Assembly: GCA_029212785.1 (NCBI GenBank)
Contig: JARGOG010000035.1
Span: forward strand, 1 to 44,178
DNA length: 44,178 nt
DNA from: Thalassobaculaceae bacterium
GTDB taxonomy: Bacteria; Pseudomonadota; Alphaproteobacteria; Thalassobaculales; Thalassobaculaceae
Direction of reading: 5' to 3'
Shown one piece after another: positions 25,123 through 33,546 of the stretch. The notes below the pieces were generated by a model. The model saw nothing but the letters and a program-made list of their open reading frames with translations. It made no database searches and was not told the origin of the DNA. Both the position numbers and the translations under genes were made by a program. How positions within the stretch are numbered: position 1 is the stretch's first letter; the number at the start of each line of letters is the position of its first letter.

Positions 25123-26778
25123 CTATTCCGCTGCCTTGGAGAGGGACCCACCCGTAGCGGTCAGGGCTTCGATCGCCGCGGGGGGCATCGGCGTGGCGTC
25201 GAGCAGGCTGCGGGTATAGGGGTCGGTCGGCGCGCGCATGATCGATTCCGCCGCCCCTTCCTCGACCATCCTGCCCTTGCGCATGACGATGACCCGGTCG
25301 CACAGCAGGCGGACCACATGCAGGTCATGGCTGACGAACAGGTAGCTGACGCCGAGTCTGGCCCGCAATTCCGCCAGCAGGTTGAGCACGATCGCCTGGA
25401 TCGACCCGTCCAGCGCCGCCGTCGGCTCGTCCAGGATCAGCAGCCGAGGCCGCGAGGCGAGCGCCCGGGCGATGCCGACACGGGCCTTCTGGCCGCCGGA
25501 GAGCTGATGCGGGAAACGATCGAGCAGGGACAGCGGCAGGCCGACTTGAGCGGCCAGTTCCTCCACCCGCCCCGCCGGCTTCTCGTCGGTCAGCCGGCGG
25601 ATGGGATCGGCGATCGCCTGGCGGGCGGTGAAGCGTGGGTTGATGCTGTCGGAGGCGTCCTGAAACACCATCTGCAGGCTGCCGCGCCGCGGATCGCGCG
25701 CGAACTTCGCCGCCGGTGTGTCGGTCAGCGGCTTGCCGTCGAGCAGGATCTCTCCTGAGCTCGGATCGAGCAGCCGCATGATCATGGAGGAGGTCGTCGA
25801 TTTGCCGCAGCCGGACTCGCCGACCAGGCCGAGGGTCTCGCCCTCGCGGATGTCGAAGGAGATGTCGTCCACCGCCACCGACGCGTCCGCGCCATTGCCG
25901 AATACTTTGCGCAGGTTGCTCGCCTCCAGCAGCGGCGGTCCAAGCACCAGGCGCGCCGGCGAGGGAACGGGCGGATCGACCAGATCGCCGATCTGTGCCC
26001 CCGGTCGCGGGGTGGAGCGGATCAGGCGGCGAGTATAGGCGTCCTGCGGATTGGCGAACAACGCCTTGGGGTCGCCGGCCTCGACCACCTCGCCGTCCTT
26101 CATGACGACGATGCGGTCGCAGTACTCCGCCGCCAGGCCGAGGTCGTGGGTGATCAGGATGGAACTCATGCCGCGGCTCTTGGTGAGCTCGGCCAGCAGG
26201 TCCATCACCACCTTCTGGGTGGTCACGTCGAGGCCGGTGGTCGGCTCGTCGGCGATCAGCAGGCGCGGGTCGCAGGCGAGCGCGAGCGCGATCACCACGC
26301 GTTGGCACATGCCACCGGACAGCTCGAACGGATAGGCGTTGTAGCGCTTCTCCGGATCGTCGATCCGCACCGCCTTCAGCGCCGCGATCGCCTTGGCCTT
26401 CGCGGTCGAGCGGGTCGCTTTGGCGTGGCGGCGCAGCACATCCTCGATCTGGTGGCCGACCTTGCGGATCGGGTTCAGGGCGGCGCGCGGGTTTTGGAAC
26501 ACCATGGAGATCTCGCGGCCGCGCATCTCCCGCATTTCCCGGTTGGAGAGCGACGTCAGGTCGATGCCGTCGAAGGTGATCTGGCCGCCGGCGATCCGAC
26601 CGCTGCGCTCCAGGATGCGCATGACCGCGTAGGAGCTGACCGACTTGCCGGAGCCGCTTTCGCCGACGATCCCGAGGGTCTCTCCCTTGGTCAGCGAGAA
26701 GCTGACTCCGCGCACCGCGTTCACCGGTCCGCGCCGGGTCGAGAAGGTGACGTTGAGATCCTGGACGTCGAGAAACAT
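25123..26778 (-). CDS. Fused peptide-type ABC transporter ATPase (DppD-DppF-like)
   Basis: A 551-residue protein with two complete ABC domains. Domain 1 (about 1-270) has Walker A GESGSGKS (39-46), signature LSGGM and Walker B LLIADEP. Domain 2 (about 285-551) has GESGCGKST, LSGGQ and LLILDEP. It powers import with the two permeases just upstream. I start at ATG 26778, which has GGAGGACC upstream; the longer frame to 27318 is permease-gene shadow. Domain order and the oligopeptide/nickel-type sequence suggest import of a small polar compound, here probably a biuret- or urea-like substrate given the neighbours. Confidence 0.93.
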   Translation of the reverse strand: MFLDVQDLNVTFSTRRGPVNAVRGVSFSLTKGETLGIVGESGSGKSVSSYAVMRILERSGRIAGGQITFDGIDLTSLSNREMREMRGREISMVFQNPRAALNPIRKVGHQIEDVLRRHAKATRSTAKAKAIAALKAVRIDDPEKRYNAYPFELSGGMCQRVVIALALACDPRLLIADEPTTGLDVTTQKVVMDLLAELTKSRGMSSILITHDLGLAAEYCDRIVVMKDGEVVEAGDPKALFANPQDAYTRRLIRSTPRPGAQIGDLVDPPVPSPARLVLGPPLLEASNLRKVFGNGADASVAVDDISFDIREGETLGLVGESGCGKSTTSSMIMRLLDPSSGEILLDGKPLTDTPAAKFARDPRRGSLQMVFQDASDSINPRFTARQAIADPIRRLTDEKPAGRVEELAAQVGLPLSLLDRFPHQLSGGQKARVGIARALASRPRLLILDEPTAALDGSIQAIVLNLLAELRARLGVSYLFVSHDLHVVRLLCDRVIVMRKGRMVEEGAAESIMRAPTDPYTRSLLDATPMPPAAIEALTATGGSLSKAAE

Positions 26779-26795
26779 GGTTGCGGTCCTCCGGC

Positions 26796-27680
26796 TCAGG
26801 TTCTTTGTCGGGGATCGAAGATGTCGCGCAATCCGTCGCCGAGCAGGTTGAAGGCGAACACGGCGGTCATCAGGGCGAGGCCGGGGAACACGGCAAGCCA
26901 CCATTCGCCGGAGACGACGAAATTCGCGCCCTCGGCCACCATGATCCCCCACTCCGCGGTCGGCGGACGTACGCCGAGGCCGATGAAGGACAGGCCGGCG
27001 GCGTTGAGGATCGCCCAGCCCATGTTGAGCGAGATCTGCACCATCATCGGCGGCAGGGCGTTCGGAAAGATGTGGAAGGCCAAAACCTGAACGTCGGTGT
27101 TGCCCGATAGCCGGGCGGCCTGGGCGAAGCCGGCATTGCGGCGGATCCGGACCTCGGCGCGGGCGACGCGGGCGTAGAACGGCAGGTTGATGATGGCGGT
27201 GGCGTAGATGATGTTCTCGACCGTGTTGCCCATCGCCGCGACGATGCCCATGGCCAGCACGAACAGCGGGAAGGCCATGATGGTGTCGACGAACCGCCCG
27301 GTCACCGCATCGATCCACCCACCCCAGTAGCCGGCGGCGGACCCGATGGTCGCACCGACCATGAAGGAGAGGGCGACGGCGGTGACCGAGATCAGCAGAT
27401 CGAGCCTTGTGGCGATCAGCACCCGGGAGAACACGTCGCGGCCGAGGTTGTCGGTGCCGAACCAGTGGTCGACCGACGGCGGTTGCAGGGCGCGGGCGGC
27501 GTTCGATTCCAGCGGGTCATAGGGCGCCAGCACGGGTCCAAGCAGAGCGACCAGCACGATCACCGCGAACAGCGCGAAGGCGATCGCGGTGATCGGGTTC
27601 TCGCTCAGCACATAGAGCGCATGGTCTAGGAATCCGCGCTGGGGCTTGGCGGAAGGGGCGTCGGGGGCGGTCGCACTCAC
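26796..27680 (-). CDS. ABC transporter permease (DppC/OppC type)
   Basis: A 294-residue integral membrane protein with the N-terminal OppC-like segment (FLDHALYVLSENPITAIAFALF), GTDNLGRDVFSRVL, and the EAA loop VRIRRNAGFAQAARLSGNTDVQVLAFHIFPN. It starts at GTG 27680, three bases after the stop of the other permease gene, and is followed 17 bases later by the ATPase. It forms the membrane channel with the DppB-type partner. Confidence 0.92.
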   Translation of the reverse strand: MSATAPDAPSAKPQRGFLDHALYVLSENPITAIAFALFAVIVLVALLGPVLAPYDPLESNAARALQPPSVDHWFGTDNLGRDVFSRVLIATRLDLLISVTAVALSFMVGATIGSAAGYWGGWIDAVTGRFVDTIMAFPLFVLAMGIVAAMGNTVENIIYATAIINLPFYARVARAEVRIRRNAGFAQAARLSGNTDVQVLAFHIFPNALPPMMVQISLNMGWAILNAAGLSFIGLGVRPPTAEWGIMVAEGANFVVSGEWWLAVFPGLALMTAVFAFNLLGDGLRDIFDPRQRT

Positions 27681-27683
27681 GGT

Positions 27684-28703
27684 CTAGCCCTCCCGGGTCC
27701 GGGGATCGACCAGCGTGTAGAGAATGTCGATCACGAGGTTGAGCAGGACGAACAGGATCGCCATGGCGAGAACGAACCCCTGGACGGCGGCATAGTCCGA
27801 GACCACCAGGGCCTCGACCGCGTAGGAGCCGATGCCGGGCCAGGAGAACACCTTCTCCACCAGCACGTTGGCGCCCAGCATGAAGGAGAACACCATGCCG
27901 AGCGTGGTGATCACCGGGAGCATGGCGTTCTGGAAGGCATAGCCGAACACCACCTGGCCCTCGCCGAGGCCGGCGGCGCGGGCGGTGCGGATATAGTCCG
28001 ACGACAGCGCCTGCAGCATGGCGGCGCGAGCCATGCGGGCAAGTGGCGCCAAGGTGAAGAGCGCGAGGGTGCTGGCCGGCAGGATGAGCTGGCGCACCGC
28101 GCCCATCGCGGTTTCCACGTCGCCGATCAGCAGCGCGTCGATGATGTAGAACCCGGTCACCTCCGGCGGCGACAGGTAGATGAAGTCGAGCCGGCCGAGC
28201 GGCGAGGGCGCCCAGCCCAGCAGGTAGTAAAAGACATAGACCAGGACGATGCCGGTGAAGAAGGTCGGCAGCGATACGCCGGCGGTCACCAGACCACGGC
28301 AGACATGGTCGATCCAACTGCCCTGGTGCACGGCGGCGGCCACGCCCATCGGCAGCGCGATGGCGCAGGACAGCAGCAGCGCGGTCAGGGTCAGTTCCAG
28401 GGAGGCGGGGAGCCGGCGGGTGAGCTCCTCGACCACCGGCTGACCGGTCGACAGGCTGTTGCCGAGATCGCCGCCGACCAGATCCTGGACATAGTGCAGA
28501 AACTGGACCGGCAGCGGGTGATCCAGGCCCATGGCGGCCCGGATCTCGGCGATGGAGGTTTCGGTGGCGGCGGGGCCCGCGAAATAGGCTGCCGGGTCGC
28601 CGGGCAACATCCGGGTCAGGATGAAGCTGACGATCACGACCCCGACCAGGGCCGGGAGTGCCTGCAGGGTGCGGTACAGCACCAGTTTCGTGCGCGGGCC
28701 CAT
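27684..28703 (-). CDS. ABC transporter permease (DppB/OppB type)
   Basis: A 339-residue permease with the usual N-terminal TLQALPALVGVVIVSFILTRMLPGDPA, six membrane segments, the EAA-loop region SSDYIRTARAAGLGEGQVVFGYAFQNA, and the C-terminus DILYTLVDPRTR. It starts at ATG 28703, five bases after the solute-binding protein stop; a longer frame upstream is shadow of that gene. Confidence 0.93.
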   Translation of the reverse strand: MGPRTKLVLYRTLQALPALVGVVIVSFILTRMLPGDPAAYFAGPAATETSIAEIRAAMGLDHPLPVQFLHYVQDLVGGDLGNSLSTGQPVVEELTRRLPASLELTLTALLLSCAIALPMGVAAAVHQGSWIDHVCRGLVTAGVSLPTFFTGIVLVYVFYYLLGWAPSPLGRLDFIYLSPPEVTGFYIIDALLIGDVETAMGAVRQLILPASTLALFTLAPLARMARAAMLQALSSDYIRTARAAGLGEGQVVFGYAFQNAMLPVITTLGMVFSFMLGANVLVEKVFSWPGIGSYAVEALVVSDYAAVQGFVLAMAILFVLLNLVIDILYTLVDPRTREG

Positions 28704-28708
28704 GACGG

Positions 28709-30313
28709 TTACGTCTTGAAGCCGCGGGCGTCGAGCTGGCGGTGGAACCAGTACTCGTAGCCCGACATGTCGCGGGTGCCGACGTTCAGCGCCGGCTGGA
28801 ACAGGGCGATGCGCGGCACCTCGTCCCAGGCGATCTCGATCATCCGCTTGATCTTCGGCGCATAGTCCGGGTGATCGACCGGCAGGTACAGGGTCTCGCC
28901 GGTCAGCGTCTCGATCTCCTCGTTGCGGTAGTTCGACGAGTTGAACAGATGTCCCTCCAGATAGGCCCAGAAGAAGTAGTAGCAAGGGTAGTTCAGCCAG
29001 CCGCCGAAGGTCTCCAGATGCAGCGGCAGCCGCTTCTCGACCAGCGAGGCGGTGCGCCAGTTGGCGCCCGGGATCTTCTCGATGGTCGCCTTGATGCCGA
29101 TCTTGGCCAGGTTCTCCTGGACCAGCAGGGCGGTCGGCTCCATCCAGTCGGACTGGTCGAGCGCGATCGACAGCGGCACCTCGAAGCCGTCCTTGTATCC
29201 GGCCTCCTCGAGCAGGGCCTTCGCCTTGTCGAGGTCGGTGGAGTATGGGAACGGCTGCGGCCAGGCGATGTCGGAAGGCGTGGCCGACGGCCCGCCCCAC
29301 ATCGGCACGCCGCGTCCGTAGGCGGCGGTCTGGAAGATGTCCTCGTAGGGCACCGACCAGGCGATGGCCTGGCGTACCTTCTTGTCCTTGAACGGCTCGA
29401 AGGAGAGGTTGGGGTTCAGGCAGTAGATCGCGTTCTCGACCGGGGTCGAGGCGATGGTGAGGCCGTCGGTGCCGGACAGTTCCTTGGCGTCCTTGTTCGG
29501 GATGTCGAACGATACCTGGATGTCGCCGCGCTCGAACAGGGCGCGCCGGGTGGCCTGGCTCGGGACTTCGCGCACGATCACCCGTTTCACCGCCGGGACC
29601 GGGCCCGAGGTCCAACCGTCATTGCGCTCGTAGACCAGTTGCTGGCCCGGATCCCAGCGCACCACCTTGAAGGCGCCGGATCCGGCCGGGGTCTTGTGCA
29701 GATATTCCGTGGCCCAGGGATCGTCGGAGGTGATGTGCTCCTTGGCCACCTTGGCGTTGATGATCATCGGCACCGGCACCGCCAGGTCGGGCAGGGTCAG
29801 CTTCGACGGGCGGAGCAGGTTGATCTTGAAGGTGAACTCGTCGACCACCTCGAACTGCTCCGGCTTCTCCAGCGAGCCGGCCTTCATCTGCACGGTCGGG
29901 AAGCCGCCGACGGAAACGGCGCGGTCGAACGACCATTTCACGTCCTCGGCGGTGATCGGCGAGCCGTCCTGGAACTTGCCCTCGGGCCGCAGCTTGAAGG
30001 TGATGGCGCTGCCGTCGGCGGCGAACTCCCAGCTCTCGGCCACCTCGGGCTCGATCACCGAGTAGTCGTAGGACAGGCTGCCGTCCGGCATCGTCTTGGT
30101 GCCGAAGCTGACCAGCCGGTCATAGACGTTCACCGCCACCTGATAGCTCGGCCGGTTGGTGCCGCTGCGGTGGATGTCGAGGCTGTTGATGGTCTGGCCC
30201 ATGGCCACGACCACGACACCGTCGGTGGCGGCGCTCGCCGGCAGCGAGCGGATGAACGGCAGGGCGCCGGCACCGAGGACGGTCGCTCCCTTGAGAAAAT
30301 CTCGTCTGCGCAT
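28709..30313 (-). CDS. ABC transporter substrate-binding protein (family 5)
   Basis: A 534-residue periplasmic binding protein of the DppA/OppA family. The N-terminus MRRRDFLKGATVLGAGALPF is a twin-arginine (Tat) signal with a cleavage site near LPASA, so the protein is probably exported folded. Body motifs include VAESWEFAADGSAITFKLRPEGKFQDGSPITAEDVKWSFDR and DKKVRQAIAWSVPYEDI. The ligand is not deducible from sequence; the neighbours suggest a biuret/ureide-type nitrogen compound. It starts 45 bases after the allophanate hydrolase stop. Confidence 0.93.
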   Translation of the reverse strand: MRRRDFLKGATVLGAGALPFIRSLPASAATDGVVVVAMGQTINSLDIHRSGTNRPSYQVAVNVYDRLVSFGTKTMPDGSLSYDYSVIEPEVAESWEFAADGSAITFKLRPEGKFQDGSPITAEDVKWSFDRAVSVGGFPTVQMKAGSLEKPEQFEVVDEFTFKINLLRPSKLTLPDLAVPVPMIINAKVAKEHITSDDPWATEYLHKTPAGSGAFKVVRWDPGQQLVYERNDGWTSGPVPAVKRVIVREVPSQATRRALFERGDIQVSFDIPNKDAKELSGTDGLTIASTPVENAIYCLNPNLSFEPFKDKKVRQAIAWSVPYEDIFQTAAYGRGVPMWGGPSATPSDIAWPQPFPYSTDLDKAKALLEEAGYKDGFEVPLSIALDQSDWMEPTALLVQENLAKIGIKATIEKIPGANWRTASLVEKRLPLHLETFGGWLNYPCYYFFWAYLEGHLFNSSNYRNEEIETLTGETLYLPVDHPDYAPKIKRMIEIAWDEVPRIALFQPALNVGTRDMSGYEYWFHRQLDARGFKT

Positions 30314-30357
30314 GTGTCTCTCCTTCCAGTTCCAGCTGTCTCTGTTCGCGTCAAGAG

Positions 30358-32172
30358 TCAGGGGTTGCTCCCCTGACGGGCGGTTTCGGCGGCGAGATAG
30401 GCCCGCCATCCGCCGAATTCGGTAATGTCCGCCGCACCCTCCAGGCCGGCGGCCTCGCAGATGAAGCCGTTGACGGTGCTGCCGTCCTCCAGCGTCACCG
30501 TGCCGATACCGAGCGGCGCCGGGATGCCGGCCATGAAGGCGCCGAAGCTGTTGAGCGGCAGGGCCCAGAGTTCCAGGGCGATCGCCCCGCCATCGGCGGC
30601 GCGCACCAGTCCCGGGCGGAACGGTGGGCCGCCGGCGAGCCGGTACAGGCGGTATCCGTCGGCGGTCTTCGCGGCGGACAGGAAGCGGCCACCGAGCTTG
30701 GTCAGCTCGCCGTTCAAAGGCAGCCCGGACATGTGGGCCCCGACGGCGGCGACGACGATCTCGCCGGCGTCGGCCTTCGGGGTGGGTTCTGCGACGACCG
30801 GTAGCGGCCAGTCGGTCGCGCCGAGCGTCACGCCGGCTCCCTGGTGCAGCTTGGACGCCAAGGCGGCGGTCAGGCCGTCCTGCTCGGCGCGGGCCAGCAG
30901 GGTGGTGCTGGCCGGACGGCCGTCGCCGCGCGTTCCCGTCGGCACGGTGATGCCGCAGAGCCCGAGCAGGTTCACGAAATTCGTGTAGGTGCCGAGTTTG
31001 GAGTTGGGACCGATCGGGTCGGCCTCCAGGTCGGCGACGGTGAAGAAGGTCGGAATCGTCGGCACGCAGAGCAGGTCGAGCCCGGCCATCGCCGCCTCGC
31101 AGGTCCGGCGCAGCGCCTCTATCCGATAGAAGCTGTTGAAGGTGTCGGTCGCCGAGAACTTGGCGGCGGCGCCGACGATCTGGCGGATCACCGGATGCAC
31201 GGCCTCGGGATCGCGGTCCATCAGCGGGCCGACCACGGCGTGGCGCTCGGCCACCCACACACCGCCATAGAGCATCTCGGCGACCTGGTAGAACGGTGTG
31301 AAATCGAGCGGGACGATCGCGCCACCGGCCGCTTCGACGGCGAGCAGGGCGGCTTTGAAGGCGTCTTCCTGGGCGGTGTCGCCGAAGAACTCGATCGAGG
31401 CCGGGTCCGGAACGCCGACCCGGAAGGTTGGCGGCAGGGCGCCGAGATCCGGCGTGGCCACGGCTTTCGAAAAGGCATCGGCCGGGTCGTGACCGGCGGC
31501 GGACTGGAAGGCGCGATAGGCGTCCTCCACCGTCAGCGCGAAGACCGAGATGGTGTCGACGGTTCGGCAGGCCGGGACCAGGCCGCCTGCCGAGAGCGAC
31601 CCGACGGTCGGCTTCAGCCCGACGATGTTGTTCAGCGCCGCCGGGACCCGCCCGGACCCGGCGGTATCGGTGCCGAGCGCGAAGCTGACCAGCCCACGGG
31701 CGACAGCCACGGCCGAGCCGGAGCTTGAACCGCCCGGCACGATCTCGGGGTCGATGGCGTTCTTCGGGATCGGGTACGGCGAGCGCACGCCGACAAGACC
31801 GGTGGCGAACTGATCGAGATTGGTCTTGCCGATCAGGATGGCGCCGGCGGCGCGCAACTGCGCCACGGTGAACGCGTCCGCCACCGCTCCGTAGGCGAAG
31901 GCCGGGCAGCCGGCCGTGGTCTGCTCGCCGGCAGCATCAATGTTGTCCTTGATGGCGAACGGCACGCCCCAGAGCGGCTTGGTCGAACGATCGAACGGCC
32001 CGAGCCGGGCCACATCGCCCTGCGCCGTCGCGGCGTCGATCAGGGTGATGAAGATGCCGGGATCGCCCGCCGCGCTGATCCGCCGATAGCACTCGGCGAT
32101 CACGTCGGCCGGCGTCGTGCCCGCCTCATAGGCCGCGTGAAGCGAGGCGATGTCGAAAGGCAGATCCTGCAT
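30358..32172 (-). CDS. atzF: Allophanate hydrolase
   Basis: A 604-residue enzyme that splits allophanate to ammonia and CO2. The N-terminal amidase domain has K75 (VPFAIKDN), S149 (GGSSSGS) and S173 (DTAGSGRVP) as the Ser-Ser-Lys triad. The C-terminal domain (about 465-604) has GAHMSGLPLNGEL and the PFRPGLVR/GNIG-like region typical of AtzF. First gene of the operon. I choose ATG 32172; an in-frame TTG at 32190 is possible. Both have weak Shine-Dalgarno sequences, whereas a strong one serves the short overlapping ORF at 32126-32218. Confidence 0.92.
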   Translation of the reverse strand: MQDLPFDIASLHAAYEAGTTPADVIAECYRRISAAGDPGIFITLIDAATAQGDVARLGPFDRSTKPLWGVPFAIKDNIDAAGEQTTAGCPAFAYGAVADAFTVAQLRAAGAILIGKTNLDQFATGLVGVRSPYPIPKNAIDPEIVPGGSSSGSAVAVARGLVSFALGTDTAGSGRVPAALNNIVGLKPTVGSLSAGGLVPACRTVDTISVFALTVEDAYRAFQSAAGHDPADAFSKAVATPDLGALPPTFRVGVPDPASIEFFGDTAQEDAFKAALLAVEAAGGAIVPLDFTPFYQVAEMLYGGVWVAERHAVVGPLMDRDPEAVHPVIRQIVGAAAKFSATDTFNSFYRIEALRRTCEAAMAGLDLLCVPTIPTFFTVADLEADPIGPNSKLGTYTNFVNLLGLCGITVPTGTRGDGRPASTTLLARAEQDGLTAALASKLHQGAGVTLGATDWPLPVVAEPTPKADAGEIVVAAVGAHMSGLPLNGELTKLGGRFLSAAKTADGYRLYRLAGGPPFRPGLVRAADGGAIALELWALPLNSFGAFMAGIPAPLGIGTVTLEDGSTVNGFICEAAGLEGAADITEFGGWRAYLAAETARQGSNP

Positions 32173-32218
32173 GGCGGCATTCGTTCCCAAGGCGGCGCAT
32201 CCCGGTTTCGGTTGTCAT
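32126..32218 (-). CDS. Possible 30-residue leader ORF overlapping atzF
   Basis: ATG 32218 follows a strong Shine-Dalgarno (GGAGG, five-base spacing) and opens a 30-codon frame (MTTETGMRRLGNECRH...) that stops 47 bases inside atzF in another frame. In the atzF frame, a TGA overlaps this ATG. It could couple translation into atzF, sense a condition, or mark a frameshift in the true atzF N-terminus. No known family. Confidence 0.35.
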   Translation of the reverse strand: MTTETGMRRLGNECRHAGSAFRHRLASRGL

Positions 32219-32380
32219 GGTGCCTCCGGTCGGCTTTTCGCGTTTGCGAACGAGCACCCGCGCAAACCGCCGTTGCAGCTTATCATTCCCCTTAGTCTCT
32301 AGCCGGTGCGCGTGCCCCAACACGCCTTTCGCACCTGCGATAGGAAAAGCGTGCGGGCTTTGAGTGATGTTGTCTTCTGC

Positions 32381-32386
32381 TATGAT
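32381..32386 (+). promoter_or_regulatory. Candidate -10 of the LysR gene
   Basis: TATGAT is one mismatch from consensus; TTGAGT lies upstream with a short 15-base spacer. The predicted start falls just before the palindrome at 32398-32414, which would then lie at the start of the transcript. Confidence 0.35.
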
Positions 32387-32397
32387 TGCATCGATCT

Positions 32398-32414
32398 GCT
32401 GCAAAAAATGCAGC
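32398..32414. promoter_or_regulatory. LysR-type operator (T-N11-A palindrome)
   Basis: GCTGCA-AAAAA-TGCAGC is a perfect 17-bp palindrome containing the LysR box T(32400)-N11-A(32412). It lies between divergent atzF and the LysR gene, 29 bp before the LysR ATG, as expected for an autoregulatory site that also controls the atzF operon. Confidence 0.65.
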
Positions 32415-32442
32415 GGGTAAGTCGATCCAGGAGGAACAGCCA

Positions 32443-33348
32443 ATGCGGCATATGACGACGCTGTTGTATATCGACGCGGTCGCGCGGGCCGGGTCGATCC
32501 GCAAGGCGGCCGAGACCCTGTCGATCACGTCGACAGCGCTGAACCGTCGGCTGCTCGCCATCGAGGAGGATCTCGGTGTGCCGATCTTCGAGCGCCTGGC
32601 CCGCGGCGTGCGGCTCAACAGCGCGGGCGAGCTGCTGATCCACCACATCCGCAATCAGATTTCCGACATGGACCGGGTGCGGTCGCAGATCGCCGATCTG
32701 GCGGGCGAACGGCGCGGCCACATCACCATCGCCTGCAGTCAGGCGCTGCTGCCCTATCTGCCACAACAGATCGCGGCGTATCGGCGTGAGCATCCGGGGG
32801 TGACCTTCGCGGTGTTCCGTCGCGACCGCGAGGCGGCGGAGCAGGCTCTGGTGGATCACACGGCCGACCTCGCCCTGGTGTTCGAGCCGATCCGTCTCGC
32901 CGAGTTCCAGACCCTGCTGACGGTGCGCCAGCATGTGCACGCCATGCTGTCGCGCGACCATCCCCTGGCGGCGCGGCCGGTGGTGCGGCTGCGGGAGTGT
33001 CTCGACTATCCGATCGCGCTGCCGACGAGAGCCTATGGCGTGCGCCATCTGATGGAGGCGGCCCTGGTGGACTCGGCGATGTCGCTCAACCCGGTGGTCG
33101 AATCCGACAGTTTCGAGTTCCTCGGCCACCAGGCCATCGCCGAGGGGATCATCTCTTTCCAGATCCCGATCGGCCTGCCGCCGGGCGGCATCCTGCCGAA
33201 CATGGTGTCACGCCAGATCGATGCCCGCGACGTGCCGAGCGGCCTGATCTACATGGGTCAGCTCCGCGGCCGCACCCTGCCCGTGGCCGCGGCCCGCTTC
33301 GCCGACCTGCTGCAGAAGGATCTGGAAACGAAATACGAGTGCCAATAG
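32443..33348 (+). CDS. LysR-family transcriptional regulator
   Basis: A 301-residue regulator with the N-terminal helix-turn-helix (YIDAVARAGSIRKAAETLSITSTALNRRLLAIEEDLGVPIFERLARGVRLNSAGELL) and a co-inducer domain (RGHITIACSQALLPYLPQQI...). It starts at ATG 32443, with AGGAGGA at seven-base spacing; the longer frame from 32386 would run through the operator palindrome. It is divergent from the atzF-ABC-atzHGE operon and is its likely activator. betC lies 198 bp downstream on the same strand, so a role in choline sulfate control cannot be excluded. Confidence 0.9.
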   Translation: MRHMTTLLYIDAVARAGSIRKAAETLSITSTALNRRLLAIEEDLGVPIFERLARGVRLNSAGELLIHHIRNQISDMDRVRSQIADLAGERRGHITIACSQALLPYLPQQIAAYRREHPGVTFAVFRRDREAAEQALVDHTADLALVFEPIRLAEFQTLLTVRQHVHAMLSRDHPLAARPVVRLRECLDYPIALPTRAYGVRHLMEAALVDSAMSLNPVVESDSFEFLGHQAIAEGIISFQIPIGLPPGGILPNMVSRQIDARDVPSGLIYMGQLRGRTLPVAAARFADLLQKDLETKYECQ

Positions 33349-33454
33349 CCGGTCGCGATCCGCCATCGCCCGTCGCCCCGGTACAAGACCCGGACGCCGG
33401 ATCGTGGTGACTGAGGCAATCCCCGGTTCGGGCGGTGCCGCCGCCACGACCCTT

Positions 33455-33468
33455 CCCGTGCCCACGGG
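33455..33468. promoter_or_regulatory. Inverted repeat upstream of betC
   Basis: CCCGTG-CC-CACGGG is a perfect inverted repeat 78 bp before the betC start, in the gap after the LysR gene. It may be an operator for the betCB unit; no betI gene is in the window. Confidence 0.35.
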
Positions 33469-33546
33469 TATCGGATAGGGACGGGGGCGTCGGCGCAGCG
33501 CTCCGTTGCGTGCCGACCCTGCAACCGACGGACCGGGAAGCAACCC

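Noticed and set aside
32219-32380. Sigma-54 promoter for the nitrogen operon
   Set aside because: A GGGGCACG-like -24 is present on the minus strand, but no TTGCA-type -12 at the right distance.
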